Shown here: one piece after another, positions 1 through 12,327 of the stretch
Position numbering within the stretch: the stretch's first letter is position 1
Layout of the letters: each line of letters starts with the position of its first letter
Source: Albifimbria verrucaria
Lineage: Eukaryota > Ascomycota > Sordariomycetes > Hypocreales > Stachybotryaceae
DNA length: 64,000 bases
NCBI GenBank assembly: GCA_020081605.1
Contig: JAHREC010000011.1
Location: forward strand, 496,001-560,000
Direction of reading: 5' to 3'
Position numbers and translations under genes: made by a program
Notes under the pieces: generated by a model
Told to the model about the DNA's origin: nothing
The model's database searches: none
What the model saw: only the letters and a program-made list of their open reading frames with translations

Positions 1-98
1 ATAATATCTCCTTCTGTCCCCTCTTTGGGAGGTGATGTTCAGACGATCACAGGCTCGCCCCATCCGCTCCTTTTCTCCCATATGTAAACTTCTTCACC

Positions 99-1944
99 AT
101 GGACGGCTTGACAATCTACAACATGCCCTCCATGCCCCCGAGGTGGGACAAGGTGGGCATCTTCTACATTTCCTTCTGTGCGATATGGACGTTCCTTGTC
201 GCCTGTGGAATGGCGTTCTGCCTCTTCAACCGGCACCATCCGATTTTGAGGCTCCGCCCTTTACGGCTCTCCTTTCTCGCGATTGCCATGCTTCATTCAT
301 ATTGGATCATGGCACAGATTGTCTATCCTATCGGTGGTACGATGCCTGTGGTGATTGCGTATGACGTCCAATACTTCGTCATGGGCACGTATTTCCCGCT
401 AGGTATTGCACTCTTCCACGCTTCCAACACCAAGTTCCTCCTCATTGCAAGATCACAGAGACAATTTACCCACCCGGCTTTGAAGATGGCTCGACAGCAA
501 GGTTGCAATGGAAAGGACAGTTCCTGGCTTTGTCGAATGCGGAATATCCCAACGTGGACCAAGATTATGATTGCGATTGGCCTTGGGATGGTCTTCCAGG
601 TAAAACTTCTTATAGGCTTAGCTTTTCGTCGCTGACATGATAATAAAGGTTCTTCTTACAGTCGGAATGTGGATGGCATGCGCCAAATACCACCCAACGT
701 TCGGAATTCGCGGGACGGAGATAAAGGGTGCGACATTTCCAGAACAACTTGTTGACCTCGGCCGTGGATGGGAATGGTGGCCGTCACTTGTGTGGCAATT
801 CATATGGTCATGGATCGTAAGTAGACCGTTATCACGGTGGAATCATTCAGCTACGCACGTGCTAAGTCTGCCATCTAGTTTGCGCCTGTTCTCCTCTACC
901 GTGCATGGGGAATTCGAGATACTCTTGGTTGGAGGACGCAGACAATAGGCTGCTGCATATCCAGGTATATTAAGTGGAACAAACTGTTCAGTTTACAGTT
1001 GGCTAACGGTTCTAGTCTCCATGCGGCTCCCATGTTCCTGGTCGCCTCCTATGTTCCTGCATTTGCTCCGATGAACGCCTATTTCCCCAAGCCAGTGGTG
1101 AGTGTTTCCTGCTTCAGAGTAATAGAAACTTAGCTAAAGGTTTTAGGATTCATTTATCCACCACGATATGGGAGATTTTTACAATCTTCCTCCCCGCCTT
1201 CCAAGTTGCCCGAGCGATAATACTGAAAAAGGCAAATGCCTCACCATCCAATGTTGAGTGGGAGACATCTTCGCAGACTGCCATTCGTACCAAAACTTCT
1301 GAGTCGACCTTGAATGAAAAGCATGCGGAATGCTACTCCACTGATCGATTATTTACGATGGCCGCTCTGGAGCGCGTGCTCGAAGAGAACCCTACTCCTC
1401 TACAGGAGTTTTCAGCCTTGAGCGACTTTTCTGGTGAAAACATCGCATTCCTTACCAGATTGGCAGAGTGGAAGGCGAAGTATGATGTGGAAGATACAAG
1501 AAGGAGCTTCAACGAGGCTTTGGTGATTTATGCCAATTTCGTCAGTCCTCGAGATGCTCCATTCCCGTTAAACTTGCCATCACATGATCTCAAAGACTTG
1601 GAAAGCATGTTTGAGGTGCCGACTCGCCAGATCAACGGCGAAGCCCGCGTCGATGCTGCCACTCCTTCACAATGGAACAGGATCATACGTTGAGGGAGGC
1701 TCTAGATTCAGAGTACCTTGGAGATATACCACCCGAGTTTTCAGCCAACACGTTCGATAATGCGCAAAGTCACGTCAAGTACCTCGTTCTGACGAATACG
1801 TGGCCTAAATTCGTAGCCAACAAGAATCGCCGGGGTTCAACAGACACAGGCAGGACGCAAACAACAGTGGCATCTGAAACAACACTGGTTAGCCAGATTT
1901 CCACCAAGCTATCCAGCATCATTAAAGTCGGGTCTTGGTCATAA
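99..1944 (+). CDS. 7TM-RGS fusion protein (GprK/Rgs7-like)
   Basis: Plasma-membrane protein with an N-terminal seven-helix GPCR-like part and a C-terminal RGS domain, a family expected to sense a ligand and speed GTP hydrolysis by G-alpha. Five exons can be traced: 99-599, 649-816, 879-964, 1016-1097 and from 1147. The introns are 49-62 nt with GT-AG ends. Helices are visible around residues 18-42, 55-75 and 88-110, and the fourth helix spans intron 1. The RGS domain (about 1330-1690) has the box-like FTMAALERVL start and the ENIAFL motif. Two frame breaks remain. At 1674-1675 a GG one base short restores a C-terminal tail containing SEYLGDIPPEF. Exon 4 to exon 5 (1097/1147) also joins out of frame by two bases with canonical sites. 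Family assignment is good; the exact 1090-1150 structure is not. Confidence 0.8.
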
Positions 1945-3250
1945 TTTGGTGATAGAGAATTTAAAAGAATGAATGCAATGAGACCATCATATCGATTGTA
2001 TAGACTTGCTGCCAGGTATTGTTCATGTCGAGCATTCCGACGAAGCCAGCCTCAGACCATCCACTTTTGTTTGGGAGTGTTTGGATAATGTGGGATATTG
2101 CTTACATTCGCATTTATCTTTGGGGTCTGGGGCTTTATGCACCAATTTAAAACTCAGCACCGGATTCATCGCTGGTTGCTGTCGCTTTTAAGCGTACGCC
2201 GTATACTGAAGGGACTGGGCTATGCCGAAGAGTTTCCCGATACTAGCAGAGGACGCTAGCTACATGTAATCTTGCAATATCACGTCTGATTGAATTTGTC
2301 AAGACTTAGGTTTCAAGGAGATTTGAGTGGCTTATTCTATATTCGCCGAAATTTCTAATAATTGTTTAATTAATACTCATAGAAACCTGAGTTTGGTCTG
2401 AATCATTGAGTTCAGACACACTAGCCTAGACAAACAATAACATCAATCACAATACTGCAGTTTCCAAAAGTTCTTCTGTGATTTATTCTAATTTTATTTT
2501 GGATGCTTCAAATAGCTCAGGGTGCATTACCATCTTTCAACCAGGCCATGATCAATGCACCATGAGTTTAAAGATTGGTTTAAATCGTTGTGACCGGCGA
2601 GTCACTGAGCTAGATGACAACTCAACAGAATTCAGACGAACAGAGCAACGATTTCTGATACTAAGAAAATTTTACAGATTTTATCATTGGGTGTGCCTGG
2701 CTTTGCTAGAAACGCCAAAGAAACCTCCCGAGGTCTCTGTATTTCATTAAACAACACAGCTGTTCGGCACAACTGCCATACAACCTGGTCGCAGGCAATG
2801 TGCTAGCGTTGGAGAATGTTCCACAGTGCTGTAAGTCGACTTGTTCCCTCAGTAACAGTTATTGATCAGAGGATCAAAAGGTCAACAACCGAGCCTTCCT
2901 GTAAGCGCCAGCCCTTACTGAGATGAATTGAGCCATCCAAAACTATTGGGTCCACCATTTATTCATCATTGCACTACCATCACTAATTCCTTCAGGCCTT
3001 TGTTTTCCCTAGAACGTCCCGGCGCCATGGGATGCGTTACTCCACATGATTACATAAACTGAAGAAAACACTAATATTTAGCTCTGTTCAGTCCTCAGTC
3101 GTTGCCCTTGACTGTGACTGAGTTGATGGTATGCTGTACATGTCAATTTCTCTATCCTTCTGGTTGCATCTATGTGTGTCAATCCATTGTGTGTTGTCTG
3201 AGCCGGCGCAATATCCATACACTGCTGGGTCACTGTCCATTATGTGAGCC
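1945..3250. other. Intergenic
   Basis: AT-rich 3' flank of the RGS gene and promoter of the downstream transcription factor. Only short open frames without family features are present. I see no repeat, tRNA or gene here. Confidence 0.6.
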
Positions 3251-5238
3251 ATGGAACCATTCTCAGCCGCTGCACGATTTCCGGCTCGACGGCGTGTCAC
3301 TCAAGCCTGCGTTGCGTGTCGAATGCGCAAGACCCGGTGTGATGCTGTTCAACCACGATGCGGATTCTGTGCTCTGCACAATATGGACTGTGTATATCGT
3401 GACTCACAACAGCCTCGGATAGATTATAATACGCAAGTCTTACTGGAACGGATGCAGCTTCTCGAGGATCGGCTGCTGTCAAATAAATCGCTTAACAACC
3501 AGCCCATAGAACAGCCTCCTCATCCGCCGTCCCGCTCTCATGAGTCACGTATGACAGAGCTCGAAATGGACATCCCGGGGTCCCATACAGCCAATGCTAA
3601 TCATGTGTACTCGTGGCCAATTGTGCAGCAGTTGCTCTCAGAAACGGTGACGGATTTGCCCGAGCAGAGGCAAGGTGACGTGACCGACATCTTCTTTCAA
3701 CAGCCTGCAACTACTAAGGAGCCGCCACCCTCATCATGGAGGCTGTATACCGACACCACCAGGACTGCATCACAACATCGACAGTTGATACATACGTACT
3801 TCACTGAAGTCAACGTCTTCTTTCCATTGCTCTCAGCAGCTGGTGTACTAAAGATTCACGATGCTGTTATTGCAGAGGATAGCGACGCCTCGGATCAAAA
3901 CGAGAGAGCAGTTTCTACGGCACAGTACGCTCTACTCCTCTTGGTGCTGTGCATGGCATGCTTTATGGAGCAGGGCCACAACCTTGTACCATTGGAGGAA
4001 CCTGTCGATAGACCCTGTAGCTCGGAAGAAGATCGTCTCTGGAGTAAAGCCAAGCTTCTACTTGGCCACATTTCTGGCGAGCTTACTTTGGCCGCTGCCC
4101 AGTGCACTATGCTAGCATGGTTCGTTGGCTTCTCCTCTGTCTGATGATTGATACTGACTTGTGTCAGTTTGTATTCAGGAGCGAAGGGAAAGTCTCGGAA
4201 TCCTTCCATTGGGCTCATGCTTCGGCCGTCAAGTGTGAGATACTCGCTCGATCATACACACAAAATGCCACTTCGCCAGCCGTGCCAGACGAGTTCACCC
4301 TCCTGTTTTGGATTGCATTCATTATCGAAGGTGATTTTGTTTCAGAAATCTCTATAAATCTGCCCTCTGGCATCTCGCGGTTTGAGGAATTCATCCCTAT
4401 CCAACATTTACTACAGCAGATAATAGTGGGGGTATGGATCCAGGGCTGGCAGAGCAACAAGAAGTCGTGGCTTTTCAAATCACTACAAACGCGTCAATCC
4501 GTCGTTTCCTCAACAGAGTCAACAGCGCCGTATACAACGCCAAAGAACAGCAACGACAGCAATCCGATCAAGGAGCTGACCATGCATTATGGTTGCTGCG
4601 CGTAGCTGAAGATCTTTGGTCTCATCATGCTACCGTCTATCGTAACCTCCCGGGGTTTTTGTTGACAAGCAACAGCAGCGTCATTCAGAACCAAGTCTCG
4701 CCTATGGCATATTCACCTACAGCTCATATAGCTGGCTTGATGCCTCGCGGCAATGATCCTTGGAATATTCTCCGGCTGCAAGGTCGATACTATGCAGGAC
4801 AGTACATCATCCACAGGCCGTTTGTCGAGTACACACTGTTAAATGCGGCAACCTTTGCCACGCATCCATGCAGAGCTCCCATTCTGGAGTGCTGTCGAAT
4901 GTGCTTTAGCGGCTGTGTCGGCTTCATTCGTGTATTTGATGTAGAACCTGCGAACAGTATCACATGTCTTTTGCAACAGGCATGGTGTAAGCCATTTTCC
5001 CCAAGAATTGATCCTGAATTATGACTAACTAACCATCAGCACCTTTACCATGACCATAATTCTAATGGTCGCAACCATGACGCCGACTTTTAGTGAGATT
5101 CAACCGGATAACGTGGAGGAGTCTATATGCACGGGTATTCGTAATCTTCGTCGCTTCAGCAGGAGTGTTAAGGAGTTTGCATGGCATGTTCAAACATTGG
5201 AGCGTTTGGATCTGGCACGAAAACAGAGGATGATTTAG
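3251..5238 (+). CDS. Zn2Cys6 fungal-specific transcription factor
   Basis: Nuclear DNA-binding regulator. Residues about 19-46 hold the binuclear zinc cluster with spacing C-x2-C-x6-C-x6-C-x2-C-x6-C, beginning CVACRMRKTRC. A linker and the middle homology (fungal_trans) region follow, with recognisable stretches HTYFTEVNVFFPLL and VSESFHWAHASAVKCEIL. The first intron is at about 4123-4167 and the last exon begins near 5040, ending in KQRMI. The frame shifts at 4186-4188 (GGG) and 4395-4397 (CCC); one extra base in each run gives continuous fungal_trans homology. The ATG at 3251 places the zinc cluster at the usual N-terminal position. It is convergent with the GH5 gene. It lies 25 kb from the PKS cluster, so its target is unknown; the GH5/MFS pair is the nearest candidate regulon (inference). 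Confidence 0.88.
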
Positions 5239-5354
5239 CGGCTCGATTGAACTGTGTTTTATTTAATCTTTGGTACAAAAGTCGTGGTTTAACCTAGCCG
5301 TGTCGGCTTTTACTGTCTTTTTATTGTTCTTATTTTCTTGTGCTGTTTGGCTGT

Positions 5355-7222
5355 TTACGCAGCGACTGAAACCAGCTTCGACTTGGTGGCCGCTTTCTCC
5401 TTCTCCTCTGGCGACAGTTCAAAAACACCTACTCCAGACACTGAGGTTTCCTTATTTGTTGCCACGGCTCCATCTACCTGTGGCTCCTCATCTGCCATGA
5501 TGACCTTTCCATCCAATCTAGGATCATCAGCTTTCATGGGCGCATACAGTGTTAGGATGTCATTGAGCCTCTCGCGCTGCATGCAATTCTCATACTTCCA
5601 GCTTGCGGCCAACTCATCCAACTCTTCAAACGTTTTATCCTTGAAGTAATCCGCCCACTCAGGGATCAGATATTCGGCTAGGGTGATGCCACGAATTCCA
5701 CGGAAAACGTGCATATGCATCCGCCACTGCCAGGGATACTTCTTGGAGTATTTGGCAGGAATGTTATCCTCAAACCATTTATGTAGAGGACCAAATAGTC
5801 CATCCTGAAGATGCGCATCGTCATATGCCCATGAGTCAACAGCCATGTCGCGCTTTTTCTTGATGATGGGGCCAAGAAGTTTCAGCCAAGCCGAGTTTGG
5901 ATCCAGATAGGTCATTCCCATGACATTGACATCTTTATATGACCAGATGGACCACGCTATGACTGTTAATCAAGAGCTGCTTGGCTTCACGGGGCTTAAC
6001 GTACCAATACTCTCTGACGTGTAGATAGCGAGCTGTCTATCAAGCATATCATACCTCTCGTCGTTATGGACCTTCCAGTCAGGATTATACTCCTCTCGCT
6101 CGTAAATGGGACCAAATTCTCCTACAACAATGTTAACGATGTGTGATTGGAATTGCTTTAACCTTCTTACCATTCCAAATCGGCACGTTGTGTTTTTTCA
6201 TGAACATAACTTTGCGGTCGTACATTCTACGGATGTATTGTTCCTGGTCCTTGTGGCCTTGGAATCTTCCGATACGGTTTGGAAATCCGAATCCACAATA
6301 GTCATGGATAGCGTACACAGAGTTCGGATACACCGAGTCGAAGCCGGTGAAGTCCATGCTAAATCTGTTCTTTGTGTCAGAAGCGAGAGCATTTCTTTAG
6401 AGACACGAGCAGCACATACGTGTTTCCTTCCATGAAAAGAATGTGGTCCGGGTCAATTTTGCGAATGGCAGGAACGATGCGGTCGTAAAAGTTCAACAGT
6501 CGCGTCCATTCTGAATCTGCAGGCTCGTTCATGGGGTTGTAGCCAGCAACCCAGGGGTTTCCACGGTATCGTGTGGCAATATGCTCCCACAGATTAACCG
6601 CGCGATCTTGGAAGTGTAAGTGATCCCAGAAGGCAGCGTGGCCAGTAGGATTGTCGCAATGCCAGTCTTGATTCTGACCACCCGGCAGGGCATGCAGGTC
6701 AAGGATAGTGTATATGTTGTACTTGGCACACTGGATCGATCAAATGATTAGTGGCAATTGCAAATGTTAAGAATCCCGAAGCATCACTCACAATGTTAAT
6801 CACGCGATCCACGTGCTTGAAGCCCTCCTCCTTAATTTGGAAAGGCTTCATGTCATCTTCAAAGTGACGATAATTCAGGCACAGCCGCAGGCAGTTGAAT
6901 CCCAAGGAGCTCAGGAACTCGGCATCCTTTTCGGTAAAGAAATATTCCAGAAATTTATCAAAGAAGAACTCGTACTTCTCACGTCCGAGAACTTTGAGCA
7001 AAGCAGCACGGATCTGGTGCTCACGGCCCGGAAACCCGTTCATGAAGTTTTCCATGAGCATCCAGCCTCCAAGTGCGGTCTATCATGCCATCCGAGGTCA
7101 GTAAAACTGGACACAAATGAAAATAAGACAAGAGGGGACTGGCTTACACCGCGCAAGGTAACGGCATTGCCATCTGCATCAACGATGCGTGGACCTTCCG
7201 TCCGAAGAATTCCTGTAGCCAT
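5355..7222 (-). CDS. Glycoside hydrolase family 5, probably intracellular
   Basis: A retaining beta-glycosidase of the cellulase (GH5) superfamily; exact substrate and subfamily are not clear. Six exons can be followed, with exon 1 ending at LRG. The catalytic residues are visible: the acid/base Glu in YNPMNEPADSEW and the nucleophile Glu in PIWNGEFGPIY. HALPGGQNQDWH and the aromatic IWSYKD strand are also typical. No signal peptide follows the ATG at 7222 (MATGILRTEGPRIVDADGN), unlike secreted cellulases. A C-terminal extension of about 190 residues ends in a low-complexity acidic/lysine tail. No homopolymer repair is needed. It is divergent from a sugar permease, which suggests uptake followed by cytosolic hydrolysis of a glycoside (inference). 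Confidence 0.88.
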
Positions 7223-8011
7223 CTTGGGTTGTCTACAAAAAGTCGATAATATCAGAAGAAGTTGATGGCTTGAACTTCTCCAGAGAAAGATAGGACATCA
7301 GTTAAATATTTATGAGCGGCCTGGGTTGCTTGACTCTGCATTACCGACGGGTAAAGCAATCAACATCCACAGCACTGACGCGACACCACTGTGGCCCATA
7401 TTTGCTTGTGTGGGTACCAAGACGAACTATCATGGCCATGTGATGACCCCAACAACAGGATCGGGCTAAGACTTGCCATGGTTCGATGTTGTTGGGTGCA
7501 AGTAGACTTGGAAGCTTGAGACTCCACCTTCGGGGCAGCTAAAATGCTGCCCCTAGACTAGGCAAGGCCCCATTATTGTAGGGGCTGTCATTTAGCTCCC
7601 CGACGTCTTGTTATTCGTCAATGCCATCTCGACTCCATAGCCAACTGGATCCCCAAAATTCGGGTCGACCATGCAATTGTGTGGGGAATCTTTTTCTTCC
7701 CCAGACAGTTGCCCTGGCCTCATCCCCGCAACCTAATTCTCGCCGTGGGGTTGAGCTATTAGCTGGATGGCGTCCGTGTGATGGAGGAGATTGTGCTTTG
7801 TCCGGTAAAAACGGCCTGGCGCTCAAGTCGGAACAACTTCTGGCGGTAGCAATCCCATCGTCATTAGGCGAGTGAGTGCTGGCAGTAGGTATAAAGTCGA
7901 TGTGCTCCGCTGCTTCTTTAACACACTATACAACACCAGGTTCTTTCAACTCAGCATCCCAGTCTCAGGCATTGGCGGAGCACCAACACTCCTCCTTAAC
8001 ATTCAGTCACA
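7223..8011. promoter_or_regulatory. Divergent GH5 / sugar permease promoter
   Basis: A 0.8 kb shared upstream region. Four matches to the CreA/Mig1 consensus SYGGRG cluster at 7681-7686, 7699-7704 (reverse), 7724-7729 (reverse) and 7745-7750. A TATAAA lies at 7890-7895, about 120 nt before the permease ATG. A perfect inverted repeat lies at 7532-7553. The pattern fits carbon-catabolite control of both genes; this is inference from motifs only. Confidence 0.5.
7532..7553. repeat. Perfect 8-bp inverted repeat
   Basis: GGGGCAGC and GCTGCCCC are separated by TAAAAT. A second, looser GGCCCC...GGGGCT pair follows directly downstream. It could be an operator for a dimeric regulator of the flanking genes or simply a hairpin. 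Confidence 0.5.
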
Positions 8012-9821
8012 ATGGTGTTAACAACTCTGAGAAACCGTCTTCCTGCTCCACGACAAGACCACCTTGCTCGTCAAGCTCGAAGACAGCGGGCTGAAGTTGA
8101 CGAGACTACAGATGCTTCCACTACCTATCAGCCATCGCGTATCAACAAACTAGCTGCTGATTCATCTGCGTGGTATCATTCGGCCTCACGTCGCCACCTC
8201 TACTTCCTTTTGTTCCCTGCTTGCGTGGTGTCCTATGCCACAAGCGGCTATGATGGTTCCATGATGAACTCGTTGCAAACTGTGTCATATTGGGATGATT
8301 ACTTTGACAATCCTAGGGGCGCTACCCTTGGACTCATGAGTGCCATCATGTCCCTGGGGAGCGTATGCTCAACACCGATTGCACCTTGGGTGGCGGACAA
8401 GTACGGACGACGCTGGGGCATAACGGTTGGAAGCATCATCATGATTATTGGTGCAATCTTGCAATGCGAGAGCAAGGCCTTTGCCATGTTCGTTGTGAGC
8501 CGATTCATTCTCGGGTTTGGTTTGTCCTTTGCCACCACCGCCTCCCCAGCATGGTCAGCGAACTGGCCCATCCAAAGGACAGAGTTACTGTTACGGCAAT
8601 CTGCAACACTTGGTAAGTCGTCCTTCTTGCCCATTGCACGGCTTATGTTCTGTCACTAATATTTCCAACTACTGTAGCTGGTACATAGGAAGCATTGCTG
8701 CCGCATGGATCACCTTTGGAACACGGGAGATCCCAAGTACGTGGTCTTGGCGACTTCCGTCGCTGCTGCAAATGGCACCTAGTGTCATTCAATTGAGCAC
8801 AATTTGGTTTCTCCCCGAGTCTCCTCGATGGCTTATTGCCAATGATCGCGGTGACGAGGCTCTTGCTGCTCTGATCAGATACCACGGTGATGGTGAGGAG
8901 ACAGAGTTAGTCAAGCTCGAATACAATGAAATCGTCAACGCAATTGAGAAAGAAAAAGGTACTTCTAGCAATCTTTCGAAACTTGAATGAAGTTAACACA
9001 TATTGCAGCATCGCGCAACACTTCGTGGAAATCCATGGTCAGCACGAAAGGGAACCGTTACAGGGTTTTCCTCGTCCTTTGTATGGGTCTCTTTAGCCAA
9101 TGGTCTGGTAACGGCCTTGTATCTTATTGTAAGTTTGTCCCTTGGAGAGAATTGACTTGTGAAGCTAATGCCCATTAAGACCTGGCTCGTGTTATGGACA
9201 CTATCGGGATCAAAAACAAGCGTACCCAGGCTCTCGTCAACGGTCTCATCAACATCTGGAATTGGGCCATTGCACTTACTACAGCCTTTTTCGTCGAACG
9301 AGTCGGTCGCCGCCCCTTTTCCGCATTTCTACACTGGGAATGCTCTGCATGTTCACTGCATGGACAATTGCATCAGCACGATTCGACGTCACCGGCGCCC
9401 AAGCTGCTGGCGTGGCGGTTCTCGCTCTGATATTTGTTTACCAAATCTTCTACTGCATAGCCTTCTCCCCATTACCAGTAGCATACTCTGTGGAGGTTCT
9501 CCCTACTCAATTCGTGCAAAGGGTATGGCAACGTACGTTTTTGCTACGAAGATTGCAGTTTTCGTGAACCAATACGTCAACCCAATTGGGTTAGAGAATA
9601 TTGGCTGGCGCTTTTACATTGTATATGTCGCAGTGTTGGCCACTGAAAGTTTTATTGCTTATGGGTGGTTCCTTGAGACTAAAGGGAAAGCGTTGGAGGA
9701 AATCGCTGTCATTTTCGATGGAGAGGATGGTGATGTCCGGCAGCACGAGAATCTCTCGGCCAAGGTTCTGGATGAGGACTTGCCACAAACGGTGGAAACG
9801 GAAGGGCAAAGGAAGTCTTGA
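8012..9821 (+). CDS. MFS sugar transporter (lactose permease/hexose type)
   Basis: Plasma-membrane proton symporter of the sugar-porter family with 12 expected helices. Family signatures are present: SGYDGSMMNSLQ in TM1, DKYGRRWG in loop 2-3, PESPRWL before the central loop, ERVGRRPLF after TM8, and FLETKGKALEEI at the C terminus. Introns lie near 8612-8680, 8960-9007 and 9129-9178. Three frame breaks, at CCCC 8544-8547, CCCC 9313-9316 and CCC 9501-9503, are each repaired by one more C, giving SPSMVSELAHP, RRPLFRIS and LPYSIRAKGMA, which match the family. The sequence around the ARVMDTIGI stretch most resembles lactose-permease-like fungal carriers, so a di- or oligosaccharide substrate is plausible given the neighbouring intracellular GH5. 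Confidence 0.88.
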
Positions 9822-10536
9822 CGTGAGTATGGAAGCCAGCTGGGATACAACAGACTGTGCTCGGGCATCAATCTTTATTATTAGGAACGAATTGAGCAAA
9901 TCACATTAGTCGATAACCATCAGTCCAGCATTCGATCATGATATCGGTCGAAATATCCCAACTCATTATCAACTAGAAATGGGCTTAACTAGGAAACTAG
10001 AGCACATAATCCTCGGTTGGGGATATTAGGCTCATCCTAGACCGGTGGAACGTCAGACCGACCAGCTGATCCCAACTTCAATTTCAGTGTCTGCCAAGAC
10101 CAAAGTGCAGGGTAGGAACAGCAAGTGTGGCGCATCGTTGCTCTTATTGTTTCACACAGAGCTCGTATAGGTGTGGCTGTGTGTCACCGAAATGAAACGA
10201 GGCAAGCAAGACATGGCATGGCCAAGTTATGATGATAACAGGGTTGATGCGAATAGGTATGGATTGTAACTGAAAGTTGAACAGTGCTTGCTCGGAATTC
10301 TCTCGTCTAGAACCAGACGAAGGATTCAATACTGTAAACCTGACCGCAATTCCATCAGCCTTGTCTCGAAAGCACCCGAGCGCAGAAGCCGCATGATTAT
10401 GATCAGCCTTTAGCCCCAGAGCCCAGCCAATCACTAGTGCAAGTATGACGCATTAGCCTCCCGTTGTTGTTCCGCCTTCTCCTCTTTGTGTTTTCTTTGT
10501 CCTCTCATCCGATTTTTCATCCTTCAACCCAACACG
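9822..10536. other. Intergenic
   Basis: Holds the 3' flank of the permease and a CT-rich leader (about 10,460-10,530) before the next gene. No gene recognised. Confidence 0.5.
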
Positions 10537-11208
10537 ATGCCAGCTCTTTACAACGTCCTTTGTGCTGTTCTAGCCCTCTCGGCAGTAGCCGTCACAAGCC
10601 CCATTGAGGGCTTGCGAGTCGACGGCCAGGCTCCAGATCCCGTCCCCATTCCTCAGGACACCAATGGGGTTAGCTCCGGCAGTTCCCCTGTCAAGAGCCG
10701 AGTTTATCCTGAGCTCTACACCATCTTTCCACAGATTCCAGACTCGCACCGGCCTCCCGTCGGAGGCATTCACCTGGAAGCCTACCAGAACCGTTCACAA
10801 GTCGAGCAAGTTGCGCTATTCACGGGAATTCCGGCTACTGCGCGCAACTGCATTCTAGGCCTTCACGTAGCCGACAAACCCAACCGCGTCTTCGTAGCGA
10901 GTTTGAAGGGACCGACCTTTACCGAGTCACACGTGACCAACATCCACCTGATGACTGGATTCCCTCCCAACAAGACAGTATCGTTCAACTCCATCCAAGG
11001 CCTTTACAACGAGACCCAGCGCATTGGAGCATTCGACTTCTCCAACTGGGACCTTGCCACCATAGGCGAAAAGCTGATTGGGTACTACCCTACACCTTGC
11101 GCCCAACAACTCTCGTTCAGGCTGTCGCTTCGTCAGCTAGTCGAAGAGAAGAGCGTCTACTTGCAGCAGAACGAACAGAACGGTTATTATGTTGAGTTTG
11201 AGTCTTAG
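10537..11208 (+). CDS. Secreted protein, possibly But2 C-terminal-like
   Basis: Single-exon protein of 223 residues. The ATG at 10537 starts a clear signal peptide (MPALYNVLCAVLALSAVAVT); the upstream in-frame start lacks this. The mature part has a Pro/Ser-rich stretch, then VYPELYTIFPQIPDSHRP and a beta-rich C-terminal half with a few N-glycosylation sequons (NRS, NKT, NET). The VYP-x-IFPQI-type entry followed by a compact beta domain resembles fungal secreted proteins with a But2 C-terminal domain. That assignment is weak. No enzyme motif is seen, and the reading frame is uninterrupted. Confidence 0.65.
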   Translation: MPALYNVLCAVLALSAVAVTSPIEGLRVDGQAPDPVPIPQDTNGVSSGSSPVKSRVYPELYTIFPQIPDSHRPPVGGIHLEAYQNRSQVEQVALFTGIPATARNCILGLHVADKPNRVFVASLKGPTFTESHVTNIHLMTGFPPNKTVSFNSIQGLYNETQRIGAFDFSNWDLATIGEKLIGYYPTPCAQQLSFRLSLRQLVEEKSVYLQQNEQNGYYVEFES

Positions 11209-12327
11209 AATGAAGGGCTTTGGTGTCGAGCAGCTCCAGGAAACACCGGGCCGAGCGAATACAGGAAACGCGTGGTTGCCGAAGGGCTGTTAATGGTGCG
11301 GCAAGGATGGTACTCTTAGACGTACATCGCAGCCGGCTTAATTTTTAGTTTCATGGCCATTTTTATCTGGTCATATAAGATCATAATAGTAGGAAACACT
11401 CATGTGTCCATAGATGACGCTCTAATACCAAATAATGATATCCACTTTTATGCCAATCCCCGCAATGAAAGCAGTTTTGCTCGACTCATGATCATTGTAG
11501 TAAATATCTGCCATCTGGTGAGCCCTTCATCACCCACATTAAACCAAGTACAGTAAGGATATGTCATTCAATCCAGTACCAATACGAGCGATGTATTTGT
11601 AAAGAAGCCACAATCACCACCTCGGCCAGCACTAGTTTCGTGAATAATTATGTATCGCCTTCATTCACTTAGCAGAGCGGCATTCCGAGATCCAATCCGT
11701 TCCTACACGAACGAACCAGGCTGCACGAGTTCTGGTATTTCGAATATATACGTAATACGATTGCAAACTGCCACATACGACCACAGATGCATGAAAGCAT
11801 GGGATCCCGTCCGCTCTCCCTTAACTAAGCATGTAATCGCCAGATTAGTAGTTGGGTCGGTGACGACCAGCGAATACCGGGTGTTGTATGTTTTTGCCCT
11901 TGGTTTCTTCTTTTTTTTTTGCTGTACCGCCTTGATGACGATAGATCATCACAGCCCACATACAAGAAGCATCAACAATGTCTGTCATTGAGCTTGTTGT
12001 CAACTAAAAGTGACAAAGGTGTGGCCGCGAAGATCATTATCTGTCACACCCAAGACCTTTCGCATAATAATTGGATGACAATTCATTGCGTAAATTATAA
12101 GCTGAAGTATAAGAGCGACTATCCTATCCAGTACTCCATTACTTCAATCCTCCCAGATCTATGTAGTGTCATACGCTATTCATACAATTGCGGTTGAGGG
12201 ACTCCAACAACATGACATGGAGACCGTAGAATGTTCCTTCTGCAAGGGAAGCTAAATCTAGAACGCTCCAAACAGAATATTTTCATCGGCGGTGACGACT
12301 GTGCTCAAACCATGTGGCGATGGAGGT
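11209..12327. other. Intergenic
   Basis: AT-rich DNA with a poly-T tract near 11,910-11,921 and only short frames. Nothing recognised. Confidence 0.5.
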
